The notes beneath the pieces are model-generated. The model saw only the letters and a list, made by a program, of their open reading frames with translations. It was not told the origin of the DNA and searched no databases. Position numbers and translations under genes: made by a program. From Dyella monticola (lineage in GTDB: Bacteria > Pseudomonadota > Gammaproteobacteria > Xanthomonadales > Rhodanobacteraceae), in the NCBI RefSeq assembly GCF_003363155.1, contig NZ_QRBE01000002.1, positions 143,795 through 207,794 on the forward strand: a stretch of DNA of 64,000 nucleotides, given 5' to 3'. Numbering within the stretch: position 1 is the first letter of the stretch; each line of letters starts with the position of its first letter. Of this stretch, positions 25,345-35,338 are shown piece by piece.

Positions 25345-28095
25345 CTATACACCTGATACTTTCTTGTTGACGCATGGTTGCAACGGCGCAGGGTGTTCCG
25401 CGCTCTGTTTTTTTACGGCCTGCTCGTATTGTGCGGAGAAGATCGCAGCCTTGCTGCAATTGCCCAGGGCGGCGTCCGTCTCGTAGTCATCTTTTGCCAG
25501 ACGTTCGGCCTGGGCGTATTTTCCCTCTCCCAATAGCAGATCGACGTGCAACGACTTGCCCCGCGCTGCCGTACCGGGCAACTGCGCCTCGACGGTCTCA
25601 AGCCGTTGCAGTGACGCTTCAGCCTGACCGTAGTGCTTGTTGTGAACCTGTGCGTTCGTCAGCTGATAAAGGATCTCTTCATAGACATCCACATAGCCAT
25701 CGGGGGCTTTATGCCCCAGCACTGCATCGGCTTGCGCAAAGTAACGTTCGGCGTTCGCATCATTCACCCCTAACTGCGTGGCGCCCAAACTGTAAAGCGT
25801 ATGCGCGTAGACCAATTTGTCGATCCCGCTTTGCTGGTGCGCCGCCAGCGCCGGCAGTGTGCCTTGAAGAAGTTGTGCTGCCTCGGCCTTGCGTCCCAGC
25901 TTCACCAACGCAATCGCTTCGTTGCCTGTCAATTGCAAATAGAAGCGGTCCTCTGGGCCGGCCACGGCGCGGGCGACTTGCCTGGCCTGTTCGTATATCG
26001 GCACGGAGGCTTCCCGCTGGCCCGCGCCGCCCAGGGTAACTGCTAAATCGTTGAGTATCACCGCGTAGCTCATGTCGGAGGTTCCGATGACTCGCGCATG
26101 ATCGGCAATGATGGATTTAAATAATGGAATGGCCTTCGCTGGGTCCAGCAGTTTTTGGGCTTGCGCCTGCGATGCGCGAAACTCCAGTGTTGACGGCGCA
26201 TCGAACCCCTTGCTCTTGGCTGAGCTGTTGACGGCCAAGGTCAATGCATCGAAAGCCGCTTGATAATCACCTTTGGACTGATAGGCCAAGCCCAGCGATT
26301 TATAGGCCTCCGGAAGGAGCGATTCTTCGTTCCGCTCGCGTACCGTTTCGATCTCGGCGCGCAAGGCGGGAATCGCCTTGTCCAGATTCGCATCGGCCGC
26401 GAGCACCGAATTTTGAAGCTTTCCGATGCTTATTTGATCGGGTAGGTCTTGCTTGTCGGACACGTTTTGCAGCGCATTTTCGGCTTTGTCGTAGTACGCG
26501 ATTGCCTCGCGGAAGTTGCCATCCGTCGAATGAGCGTTGGCAATGGCAATAAGTATGTTAACGCGATCGACGGCAGACGCAGGCCCGTTGCCGAGATAAG
26601 TCAATGCCGCTTGAAGCGTTGCGATACCTTTCTTGTTCAGCCCTAGGCCGTTGTAAGCGTAGCCAATGGTGGCGAGAATCGTTGCCCTAATCTCAGGATC
26701 GAGCGACCTTTTCGACTCCAGTCCGTGGACGCTCGTGTCCAGAGCTTCCCGAACTGTGACTGTTTCACCGCGCGACTTGCTGGGATCGGCTTCTGCGAAA
26801 AAGTTGTTGATGAATGCGACCACCTGCTCAGCACGGTCGCGCTCCAGTTGCGTGCGCTGCAATTGCACCTGGCGCACCACGGCAAAGCCAGTGATCAATA
26901 GTACGAAGGCGGATATCGTGGCGATTTTCCATCGATTGCGCTGCACAAAACGCCGTGAACGATAGATCACACTGCCTCTGCGCGCAGCGACCGGCCTGGA
27001 TGCAAGGAATCGGCGAAGATCCGTACCCAATTCATACACTGAGGTGTATCGATCTTCTGGCCGTTTACGCAACGTTTTCAGCACGATGGCGTCGAGGTCG
27101 CCAGGAACCGATATCACCTTGTTCACGTTGCCGCCAAGCACGACGGTTTGCGCATGGCTCGGTTTTTCTGGCTCTTTCTCGCAAACGCTGTGCGCCAACT
27201 CGAAAGTTTCGCCCGTTTTGGCAAGAAACGGTGGGCGTCCGGCCATGACTTCATACAGTACTGCACCGAGCGAATACACATCGGTTGCCGTGGTTAGCGC
27301 CTGCCCCTTCATCTGTTCCGGACTCGCGTAATAGGGTGTCAATAACCGTTGTGCGTCAACCGTACGGCAAGCAGCACTTGTATCGCCGTGGTCCAATAAG
27401 CGGGCGATACCGAAATCGAGCAATTTAGGTTCACCCTCGGCGGTCACGAGTATATTGCTGGGTTTCAAATCCCGATGCAGCACGAGATGTTGATGGGCAT
27501 AGCTCACCGCCGCGCATACCTTCACAAACAGCTCTGCGCGCTGGCGTGCATTGAGCGAATGTGCGCTGCAATAGTCGGTGATCGGCAAACCGTCCACGTA
27601 CTCCATTGCAATGAAGGGGCGGCCATCCTGCAAGGTTCCTGCTTCGATCAGATGGACGATATTCGGGTGATTCAATCGAGCGAGGATGGCGCCTTCGGCG
27701 CGAAATTGCGCCATCATCGTTTCGCTCAATCGCCCGGCTAAATGCAGCAGCTTGAGCGCGATCTGCTGGCGAACATCGCCGTTGCATCGCTCTGCGAGGT
27801 AAACGACACCGTGCCCCCCCTCTTCGAGGCGGCGAATGAAGTGGTAATTGCGCGGTGTGTCCACTTCAACGACATCATCCGCGCCTGGTTCGAACAGGTA
27901 GGCAAGGTCGCTGTCGAGAAACGATGAATCGTCTGGCTCCAACGATGCGATCAGCCACTGCACTTCGTTGAAGAGTTCCGCATCACCGCCACAGCGCACT
28001 GTAAGGAACGCCGACCGTTCGGTCGGATCGAGATCGAGTGCGGCATGTGCCAACGCCTTTGCCTGGCGGTACCGCTCCGAATGTGCGTCGCCCAT
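25345..28095 (-). CDS. Transmembrane Ser/Thr protein kinase with TPR sensor domain
   Basis: A 916-residue Hanks-type kinase. Glycine loop about 91-98 (EEGGHGVVY), ATP-binding Lys115 (IALKLLH), catalytic HRDLKPSN with Asp209, DFG at 228-230, and APE-equivalent YASPEQMKG. One transmembrane helix follows at about 389-408 (WKIATISAFVLLITGFAVV). A roughly 500-residue helical, TPR-like region lies outside the membrane and is the likely sensor. Such kinases pair with ECF43 factors: stimulus, kinase, phosphorylated sigma factor, target promoters. A good ribosome binding site (AGGGGG) precedes ATG 28095. It is divergent from the giant autotransporter, which is a possible target. Confidence 0.92.
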   Translation of the reverse strand: MGDAHSERYRQAKALAHAALDLDPTERSAFLTVRCGGDAELFNEVQWLIASLEPDDSSFLDSDLAYLFEPGADDVVEVDTPRNYHFIRRLEEGGHGVVYLAERCNGDVRQQIALKLLHLAGRLSETMMAQFRAEGAILARLNHPNIVHLIEAGTLQDGRPFIAMEYVDGLPITDYCSAHSLNARQRAELFVKVCAAVSYAHQHLVLHRDLKPSNILVTAEGEPKLLDFGIARLLDHGDTSAACRTVDAQRLLTPYYASPEQMKGQALTTATDVYSLGAVLYEVMAGRPPFLAKTGETFELAHSVCEKEPEKPSHAQTVVLGGNVNKVISVPGDLDAIVLKTLRKRPEDRYTSVYELGTDLRRFLASRPVAARRGSVIYRSRRFVQRNRWKIATISAFVLLITGFAVVRQVQLQRTQLERDRAEQVVAFINNFFAEADPSKSRGETVTVREALDTSVHGLESKRSLDPEIRATILATIGYAYNGLGLNKKGIATLQAALTYLGNGPASAVDRVNILIAIANAHSTDGNFREAIAYYDKAENALQNVSDKQDLPDQISIGKLQNSVLAADANLDKAIPALRAEIETVRERNEESLLPEAYKSLGLAYQSKGDYQAAFDALTLAVNSSAKSKGFDAPSTLEFRASQAQAQKLLDPAKAIPLFKSIIADHARVIGTSDMSYAVILNDLAVTLGGAGQREASVPIYEQARQVARAVAGPEDRFYLQLTGNEAIALVKLGRKAEAAQLLQGTLPALAAHQQSGIDKLVYAHTLYSLGATQLGVNDANAERYFAQADAVLGHKAPDGYVDVYEEILYQLTNAQVHNKHYGQAEASLQRLETVEAQLPGTAARGKSLHVDLLLGEGKYAQAERLAKDDYETDAALGNCSKAAIFSAQYEQAVKKQSAEHPAPLQPCVNKKVSGV

Positions 28096-28412
28096 TCGAT
28101 TGCCCCCTGGAATTCCGCAGTGCTCGCGGAATGCGCGCGTCCAAGATAGCGCCGGACGGGGCGGAAAATAAAGTCACGGGCGTTCCGGCGGGTCTATCCG
28201 GGCACGTCCCGGCAAGCTGAACAGCCAGAAATCGGTCCGTGATCGACCTCACAAACGTTTTGCGTATTCCTTCATGACCGGCAAAAAAAACGACGTTACG
28301 ACGTCTTGACCGCCGGATCGAGGGGTTAAGGCCACGCGCTGCTTCGAAGGACGGCTTCCGCCGCTCTCGACTGTGACCGCCCTAGCCCACCTTATCCATT
28401 GAGGAAATCGTC
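28096..28412. promoter_or_regulatory. Divergent promoter region, kinase and autotransporter
   Basis: 317 bp between the kinase start and the autotransporter start. It contains an A8 tract (28283-28290) followed by a small inverted repeat (GACGT-TACG-ACGTC, 28292-28305), and ends with GAGGAA before ATG 28413. It should carry both promoters; no consensus sigma-70 boxes stand out, which would be compatible with ECF control. Confidence 0.5.
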
Positions 28413-31400
28413 ATGCAAACGCAGCGTCGCCGCCCCATTCCGCGCAAGAGCGCAATGTCACTGGCCATTTCACAGGTCGTCCGTCAGCGCAGCGCGGTGC
28501 TGACAGCCTCCGCGCTGATCGGCATGGCCAGCTTCGGGCCGGCGACAGCCCTGGCGCAGAGTGTCGTCAATGCAGGCCCATCGGGCAGCATTTTGGTGAC
28601 CAATAACGTAAACGGTTCGGTCATCAACAACAGCAGCATTACGGAGACGCCACCCGCCACGTACGGATTGGAGCTTCAAGATGCATCCGTGACGGACCAA
28701 GTCACGAATAACGGCACGATCGGTGCTGGGGGAGTGGGTCTTGCACTGACGACCACGACCACCGGCGGGTCCTCGGTCGGCGATGGCATCGTCAACGCTG
28801 GCCAAATCACGGGCGGCACGGCTGCCGTCTCGATTACCGGCAATTACACGATCAATAACGGCATCACGAACACGGCGACGGGCGCGTTGACGGCCAACGT
28901 TGGTCTCACGGTGGCGAATGGCGCCTCGGTCACAGGCGATATCGTTAATCAGGCAGGTGGCACCATTCAGGCAACCATAGACGGTATCGATGCGAACAAC
29001 AGCACGTTGTCCGGCAACCTTACCAATGCCGGCGGCATTATCGCCGGCACTGGCAACGCCAGCTCTGGCAATGGCATCACCCTCGAAAATGGCACGACGC
29101 TAACTGGCACGCTGGAGAACGATGGGTCCATCGCCTCAGCTAACGGCAACGGCATGGTGGTTACGAACGCCACCGCCCAGGACGGTGTTGTCAACACGGG
29201 CACGATCAACAGCGATCAGTCCGATATCGCAGTCAGCGGTACGTCCGTTGTCACCAACGGCATCGTCAATTCGGGAACGCTGACGTCGCCCACGGCTACC
29301 GGTCAATCCGACGATGGCATCGTTGTCTCGGGTGCCACCGTCAACGGTGATATTCAAAATACGAGTAACGGTCAGATCAGCAGCAACTATGCGGGTATCA
29401 ATCTGGTGAGCGGCGCCACTATCACTGGCAATATCACCAATGCCGGTTCCGTTTCCCAAGACCAAATTGGCGTATTCCTTTCGCAAAGCACCCTCAACGG
29501 CAACCTCGTCAATAACGGGACGATCCAATCGGCCGCTTACGCGCTTGAAGCGTATGGCGGGACCACCATCAATGGCGACGTTGTCAATACAGGAACGGTC
29601 AATGGCAATACCGAAGCGCTACTGCTGGTAGGGGGCGGAACGCTTCCCGCAGCGATTCTCAACGGAAGCATCATCAACAGCGGCACCCTCGCCGGCGTGG
29701 GGCCGGGCAACGGCTTTGTGCCCGTGTCCGGGATCGATGACCAAGGGACCATCACTGGTAGCATTACCAACAGTGGCAGCATTACCGGCGTCAATGCCGG
29801 TATCGACATCAGCGGCGGCAGCGTTGCCAAAGGCGTCAGCAATAGCGCCACGATCGCGGGCGGCGGTGTCGGCATCGCCGTTGTCAACGGTGGCAGCGTC
29901 CAGAACGGCATCACCAACCAGGCGAGTGCCAGCATCCAAGGCAGTGGCGCGGGTATCGAAGTCGATGGCAGCGGCAGCGCCGTTTCGGGCGGCATCGCCA
30001 ACAGCGGCAAGATCGTTGCCGCGAATGGCGACGGCATCGAGCTTGCCAACGGCGCGGCGGTCACGGGCGATATCGTCAATCAGGCGGGCGCCACCATTCA
30101 AAGCCAGACCGGCGTATACATTTCGCAAAGCACACTCAGCGGCAACCTCGTCAATAACGGCACGGTGCAATCGGGCGCTTACGGTCTTGAGGAAGGCATC
30201 GGGTCCACCATCAATGGCAACATCGTCAATACGGGAACGGTCAGCGGCATTCCCGAAGCGATAACGCTGGTAGGAAATCCCGGCAAGGGGACCACCGGAG
30301 CCGCGATTCTCAACGGCAGCATCATCAATAGCGGAACCCTTTCCAGCCAGGGACCGGGGCCAGGCACCGGCGCGGCGGTGGCAGTGTCCGCGATCGAAGA
30401 TGAAGGGACCATCACCGGAAGCATCAGCAACAGCGGTTCCATTACCTCCACTGGCAATGGTATCGACATCGACGACGGCAGCGTTGCTAAAGGCATTAGC
30501 AATAGCGGCACCGTCACGTGGGAAAGTACCGGCAACGGAGGCGACGGCATCTTGATCGGCATCGGTGGCAACGTCCAGGACGGGATCACCAATCAGGTGG
30601 GCGCCAGCATTCAAGGCACCGTTGTGGGGATCGGCGTCGAAGGCAGTTCCGTTTCGGGTGGCATTGCCAACAGTGGTAAGATCGTTGCCACGAATGGCGA
30701 CGGCATACAGCTTGCCAATATTCCGGGCGCCGCCAACGCGACGGTCACGGGTGATATCGTCAATCAGGCGGGCGGCACCATTCAGGCAACCACAGACGGT
30801 ATTCGCATATACGACAGCACCGTGTCCGGCACCATCACCAGTGGCGGCAGCATTACCGCCAACAGTGGCAATGGCATCGCCCTCGAAAATGACGCCACGC
30901 TAAGCGGAACGCTGGAGAACGATGGGACCATAGCGTCAACCAACGGCAACGGCATATTGGTTGCGAACTCCACCGCCAAGAACGGTATTGTCAACACGGG
31001 CACGATCAACAGTAATGCGGGCGACATCGAAGTCAGCGGTACGTCCGTGGTCACCAACGGCATCGTCAATTCGGGAACGCTGACATCGCCCACGGCAGAT
31101 CCATCCGAAGATGCCATCGTTATCGCGGGCGCCACCGTCAACGGCGGCATTCAAAACACGAGTAACGGCAAGATCATCGGCAGCATCATCAACAGCGGAA
31201 CCCTTTCCGCAGCCGGGCCAGGCATGGTGTCCGGGATCGACGATCAAGGGAGCATCGCTGGCAGCATTGCCAACAGCGGCACCATTAGCGGCGTTGACGC
31301 CGGCATCGACATCAGCGGCGGCAGCGTCGCTCAGGGCATTAGCAATAGCGCCACCATCACGGGAGGTGGTGTCGGTATCGACGTTTTAGACGGCGGCAGC

Positions 31401-34400
31401 GTCCAAAATGGAATCACCAATCTGGCGGGCGCCAGCATCCAAGGCAGTGCCGCGGGTATTGAGGTCAGTGGCAGCGGCAGCGCCGTTTCGGGCGACATGG
31501 CCAACAGCGGCAAGATCGTTGCCACGAATGGCGACGGCATTGCGCTTACCAACGGCGCGGCGGTCACGGGGGATATCGTCAATCAGACGGGCGGTATCAT
31601 TCAGGCAACCGCCGACGGTATTGATGTGAACAACAGCACCGTGTCCGGCAACATCACCAATGGCGGCAGCATTACCGCCGGCACGGGCACCGCCAGCATT
31701 GGCAATGGCATCGCCGTTGAAAATGGCGCGACGCTCAGCGGAACGCTGGAGAACGATGGGTCCATCACGTCAGCCAAAGGCAATGGCATAGCGGTTGCGA
31801 GCGCCACCGCCAAGAACGGTATTGTCAACACGGGCACGATCAAAAGCTATCTGACCGCCATTGGGGTCTCGGGTACGTCCGTGGTCACCAACGGCATCGT
31901 TAATTCGGGAACGCTGACATCTTCCGCGGCAGGTTCCTCCGCGAATGCCATCGTTGTTTCGGGTGCCACCGTCAGCGGCGGCATTCAAAACACGAGTAAC
32001 GGTCAGATCACCAGCAGCAACGTAGGCATCAGTTTGGTGAGCGGCAGCACCATCAATGGTGGTATCACCAACGATGGTTCCATTACCGACGACAACATTG
32101 GCGTAACCGTTTTTCAAAGCACACTCAACGGCAACCTCACCAATAACGGCACGGTTCAATCGACCGCTTACGCTCTTGATGAGAATGCGGGGTCCACCAT
32201 CAATGGAAACATTGTCAATGCAGGGGCAGTCAAAGGCAATGTCGACTCGATATTTATAGACGGGAGCGGCGGAGCGCTTCTCAACGGCAGCATCCTCAAT
32301 AGCGGAACCCTTTCCAGCGTGGGGCCGAGCAACGGTGCTGAGCCCGTGTCCGCGATCGAGGACCAAGGGACCATCACTGGCAGCATTACTAACAGCGGCA
32401 CCATTACCACTCTTGGTACCGGTATCGACATCAACGGCGGCAGCGTTGCTCAAGGCATTAGCAATAGCGCCGCGATCACGGGAGGCAGTGTCGGCATCGA
32501 CGTCATTAACAGTGGCAGCGTTCAGAACGGGATCACCAATCAAACGGGCGCCAGCATTCAAGGTGCCAATGCCGGTGTCGACGTCAGTGGCAGCGGCAGC
32601 GCCGTTTCGGGTGGTATGGCCAACAGCGGCAAGATCATTGCCACAAATGGTGGCGGCATTGCGCTTGCCAACGGTGCCGCGGTCACGGGGGATATCGTTA
32701 ATCAGGCGGATGGCACCATTCAGGGAACCGCCGACGGTATTGGCGTAAACAACAGTACCGTGTCCGGCACCATCACCAATGGCGGCAGCATTACCGCCAG
32801 CAATGGCAACGGCATCACCCTCGAAAATGGTGCGACGCTCAGCGATGGCATCGCCAATCAGGCGGGCGCCAGCATTCAAGGCACCAATGCGGGCATCGAC
32901 GTTAATGGCAGCACGATTGCCGGTGGCATCGCCAACGCGGGCAGCATCACGTCCACCACCGGCAACGGTATTTCCGTCGAAAACGCAGGCCAGATTACTG
33001 GCGTGATCAACAACGCCTCCACCGGCCTGATCAGTGGCGTGATGGGGCTTAGCATCAGCGGTTCGACCGGCTCACCGTCTTACGTGGTGACCAACAACGG
33101 CCAACTCACCGGCACGGGTGGCACCGCGATCAGTTCCGATGCGGCGATGACCCTCAATCAAAGTGCCGGGCAGATCAGCGGCGATGTGCTTTTGTCGACG
33201 GTAGGAAGCGTCAACAATACGATCAATTTGAGTGGCGGTTCGATCACCGGGATTGTGAACTACGAGGCGGGCAACAACGTGCTCCAATGGACCGGTGGCA
33301 CGGCCGGTCCGTCCATCACGTTCAACGGCAGCAATGGCCTCGCCGTCTTGACGAATCTCACCGGCGCCAATGTCGGCGCGACCGTTCTCGATGGCAACCA
33401 GGGCGTTAACGAACTGGTGTTCGATAACACGGCACTCACGGGCGCCGCGCAGTTTCAACACTTCGAAGCGGTCCAGCTGACCCACGGGTCGAACCTTGCG
33501 CTCAACGGCAACCTGGTGCTTGGCAACAGCGGCGCGGGCACGGGCACGCTGTCGATCGATGCGACCTCGACGCTGGGTGCCGGCGGCGGCAATTTTGCCG
33601 TGAGTCCTTTCGCAGCGGGTCAAGCCGTCACCGTGACCAATAGTGGAACGATCGATCTCACCAACGGCACGACGGGCGTGGGGAATGTCTTTACCGTCAA
33701 CGGCAACTATGCGGGCAACAATGGCTTGTTGAAGGTTCGGACGGTACTGGGCGGCGACAACTCGACCACCGATGAGCTGGTTGTTAATGGCAATACGTCC
33801 GGCGCCACGACGTTGAGTGTGACGAACGTGGCTGGCGCCGGTGCGCCGACCGTCAATGGCATCGAAGTGGTCAATGTGAGCGGCGCCTCGAAAGGTACGT
33901 TTGCGCTGCAAGGCAACGACGTCTTCCAAGGTCAGCAAGCCGTCGTGGCCGGTGCTTACGCGTATCGCTTGTATCAAGGCACGCCGAGCTCGAACAACGG
34001 TGACTGGTATCTGCGTTCGGTGCTTGTCAATCCGTCGACCCAAACGATCACGAAGGGCAGCCCGCCGCCGCCGCCGTCGCCGCTCTATCAGCCTGGCGTG
34101 CCGCTGTACGAAGCCTATGCAGGCGCGCTGGAGCAGATGAACACACTCGACACGCTGTTCCAGCGCATCGGCGATCGTCAGTGGGAAGGCTCGCAGGCCA
34201 AGGGTGCCATGCAACCCGGCGAGGGCCTGTGGATGCGCGTGGACGGTGGTTTTGAATCGTTCAAGCCGGAGGTCACCACCAGCGACGCCGATTACAACTT
34301 GTCGACCTGGAAAGCCGAGATCGGCATCGATAAAACGCTGGGCGAAAATGAGAGCGGCAAGGTAGTGGGGAGTGCGATGGTGCAGTACGGCCGCTATCAA

Positions 34401-35054
34401 TCGGACGTAACGTCGATCTATGGCGATGGACGCATCAAGACCGACGGCGTTGGTTTCGGCGGAGCGCTCACCTGGTTTGGCAATAACGGCTTTTATGTCG
34501 ATGCACAGGGCCGTTGGACCAACTTCAGCACGAACTTGGACTCGACCTCGGCCACGCAACTCACTGAAAACGACAACCACGGTTACGGTTACACCTTGGG
34601 CCTTGAAGTGGGTCGACGCTTCCAGTTGAACGATCAATGGTCGGTGATTCCTCAGGCGCAAGTGGTCTACGGCAAAGTGTCGTTCGACAGCTTCACCGAT
34701 GCGTTCGGTGCAAAAGTGACGCAAGAGCAAGGTAGAAATGCGACGGGTCGTGCTGGCCTGATGTTCGACTACGGCCATACGTACAAGGGCTCAGCTGGCC
34801 CGGTCGCCACGCATGTCTATGCCATCGCCAATCTATACCAGAACCTGGGCGATGCAGCGGGTGTGAATGTTTCCGGCACCGATTTGATCACGCGCAATGA
34901 GCGTACCTGGGGCGGATTGGGTATCGGTGGTTCAATGGATTGGGCCGGCGGCCGCTATTCGGTTTACGGCGAAGTACAAGCGTCGACCGGCTTGAACGAC
35001 TTCGGAAACTCGCATGCGCTCAACGGCACCGTGGGCTTCCGCATACGCTGGTGA
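28413..35054 (+). CDS. Giant repeat-rich autotransporter (type V secretion)
   Basis: A 2213-residue surface protein. The N-terminal signal ends near FGPATALAQS (about residue 48). The passenger (about 50-1890) is almost entirely beta-helix repeats built on short Asn/Gly/Ser/Thr motifs such as ITNQAGASIQG, GDIVNQAGGTIQAT and NSGTLTSPTA. A Pro-rich linker (SPPPPPSPLYQP, near 1888) leads to a C-terminal 12-strand autotransporter barrel (about 1935-2213), starting WMRVDGGFESFKP and ending in an aromatic residue (GTVGFRIRW). No protease, lipase or adhesin catalytic motif is visible, so adhesion or cell-cell interaction is the likely role. A clear GAGGAA ribosome binding site precedes ATG 28413. 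Confidence 0.93.
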   Translation: MQTQRRRPIPRKSAMSLAISQVVRQRSAVLTASALIGMASFGPATALAQSVVNAGPSGSILVTNNVNGSVINNSSITETPPATYGLELQDASVTDQVTNNGTIGAGGVGLALTTTTTGGSSVGDGIVNAGQITGGTAAVSITGNYTINNGITNTATGALTANVGLTVANGASVTGDIVNQAGGTIQATIDGIDANNSTLSGNLTNAGGIIAGTGNASSGNGITLENGTTLTGTLENDGSIASANGNGMVVTNATAQDGVVNTGTINSDQSDIAVSGTSVVTNGIVNSGTLTSPTATGQSDDGIVVSGATVNGDIQNTSNGQISSNYAGINLVSGATITGNITNAGSVSQDQIGVFLSQSTLNGNLVNNGTIQSAAYALEAYGGTTINGDVVNTGTVNGNTEALLLVGGGTLPAAILNGSIINSGTLAGVGPGNGFVPVSGIDDQGTITGSITNSGSITGVNAGIDISGGSVAKGVSNSATIAGGGVGIAVVNGGSVQNGITNQASASIQGSGAGIEVDGSGSAVSGGIANSGKIVAANGDGIELANGAAVTGDIVNQAGATIQSQTGVYISQSTLSGNLVNNGTVQSGAYGLEEGIGSTINGNIVNTGTVSGIPEAITLVGNPGKGTTGAAILNGSIINSGTLSSQGPGPGTGAAVAVSAIEDEGTITGSISNSGSITSTGNGIDIDDGSVAKGISNSGTVTWESTGNGGDGILIGIGGNVQDGITNQVGASIQGTVVGIGVEGSSVSGGIANSGKIVATNGDGIQLANIPGAANATVTGDIVNQAGGTIQATTDGIRIYDSTVSGTITSGGSITANSGNGIALENDATLSGTLENDGTIASTNGNGILVANSTAKNGIVNTGTINSNAGDIEVSGTSVVTNGIVNSGTLTSPTADPSEDAIVIAGATVNGGIQNTSNGKIIGSIINSGTLSAAGPGMVSGIDDQGSIAGSIANSGTISGVDAGIDISGGSVAQGISNSATITGGGVGIDVLDGGSVQNGITNLAGASIQGSAAGIEVSGSGSAVSGDMANSGKIVATNGDGIALTNGAAVTGDIVNQTGGIIQATADGIDVNNSTVSGNITNGGSITAGTGTASIGNGIAVENGATLSGTLENDGSITSAKGNGIAVASATAKNGIVNTGTIKSYLTAIGVSGTSVVTNGIVNSGTLTSSAAGSSANAIVVSGATVSGGIQNTSNGQITSSNVGISLVSGSTINGGITNDGSITDDNIGVTVFQSTLNGNLTNNGTVQSTAYALDENAGSTINGNIVNAGAVKGNVDSIFIDGSGGALLNGSILNSGTLSSVGPSNGAEPVSAIEDQGTITGSITNSGTITTLGTGIDINGGSVAQGISNSAAITGGSVGIDVINSGSVQNGITNQTGASIQGANAGVDVSGSGSAVSGGMANSGKIIATNGGGIALANGAAVTGDIVNQADGTIQGTADGIGVNNSTVSGTITNGGSITASNGNGITLENGATLSDGIANQAGASIQGTNAGIDVNGSTIAGGIANAGSITSTTGNGISVENAGQITGVINNASTGLISGVMGLSISGSTGSPSYVVTNNGQLTGTGGTAISSDAAMTLNQSAGQISGDVLLSTVGSVNNTINLSGGSITGIVNYEAGNNVLQWTGGTAGPSITFNGSNGLAVLTNLTGANVGATVLDGNQGVNELVFDNTALTGAAQFQHFEAVQLTHGSNLALNGNLVLGNSGAGTGTLSIDATSTLGAGGGNFAVSPFAAGQAVTVTNSGTIDLTNGTTGVGNVFTVNGNYAGNNGLLKVRTVLGGDNSTTDELVVNGNTSGATTLSVTNVAGAGAPTVNGIEVVNVSGASKGTFALQGNDVFQGQQAVVAGAYAYRLYQGTPSSNNGDWYLRSVLVNPSTQTITKGSPPPPPSPLYQPGVPLYEAYAGALEQMNTLDTLFQRIGDRQWEGSQAKGAMQPGEGLWMRVDGGFESFKPEVTTSDADYNLSTWKAEIGIDKTLGENESGKVVGSAMVQYGRYQSDVTSIYGDGRIKTDGVGFGGALTWFGNNGFYVDAQGRWTNFSTNLDSTSATQLTENDNHGYGYTLGLEVGRRFQLNDQWSVIPQAQVVYGKVSFDSFTDAFGAKVTQEQGRNATGRAGLMFDYGHTYKGSAGPVATHVYAIANLYQNLGDAAGVNVSGTDLITRNERTWGGLGIGGSMDWAGGRYSVYGEVQASTGLNDFGNSHALNGTVGFRIRW
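28930..32760 (+). repeat. Long internal repeats in the autotransporter passenger
   Basis: Blocks of several hundred base pairs recur with high similarity. The block beginning GATATCGT(C/T)AATCAG, encoding GDIVNQ, recurs near 28940, 30070, 30752, 31573 and 32692. The block encoding VVTNGIVNSGTLTS recurs near 29250, 31050 and 31885. Copies differ by small deletions and by exchange of modules. The pattern indicates expansion and shuffling by recombination. Confidence 0.85.
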
Positions 35055-35066
35055 TGATGGGTGCAC

Positions 35067-35199
35067 GTTGCCCATATGGCGGTGACGACGAAGGCAAATT
35101 CCCCGCCCGCCCGAGAGGGTACCCCCTGTGCCCTACTCTCTAAGAAGAAGGAACTCACCGGGGAAAAGGAGCTTCCGTCGTCACCGCCATGTGGGCAAC
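35067..35199. repeat. Palindromic interspersed element (MITE/REP-like) after the autotransporter
   Basis: The arms 35067-35090 (starts GTTGCCCATATGG) and 35176-35199 (ends CATGTGGGCAAC) are complementary over 24 bases with a single G-T pair. A second pair, TTCCCCG (35099) with CGGGGAA (35158), nests inside. The whole would fold into a long cruciform or RNA hairpin. It starts 13 bp after the autotransporter stop. It may act as a transcription barrier, but its size and symmetry look more like a small interspersed mobile element. A short frame through it (35061-35342) is not considered a gene. Confidence 0.6.
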
Positions 35200-35338
35200 C
35201 GGAAAAATCGAAACAGTCGACGCCATGTCTATTGGTTCGGTTCGCTGCACTCTTTATATCGAACATGTCGTCGGTTGACTCCGTCAGTTCCAGATCCAAC
35301 CACTCCGTTGACAATCGTCACTTGAAAACGCAGGCATC

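Noticed and set aside
33072..34778. 568-codon open frame on the minus strand within the autotransporter
   Set aside because: It is antisense to the barrel and passenger coding sequence, has no family motif, and reflects the codon bias of the real gene.
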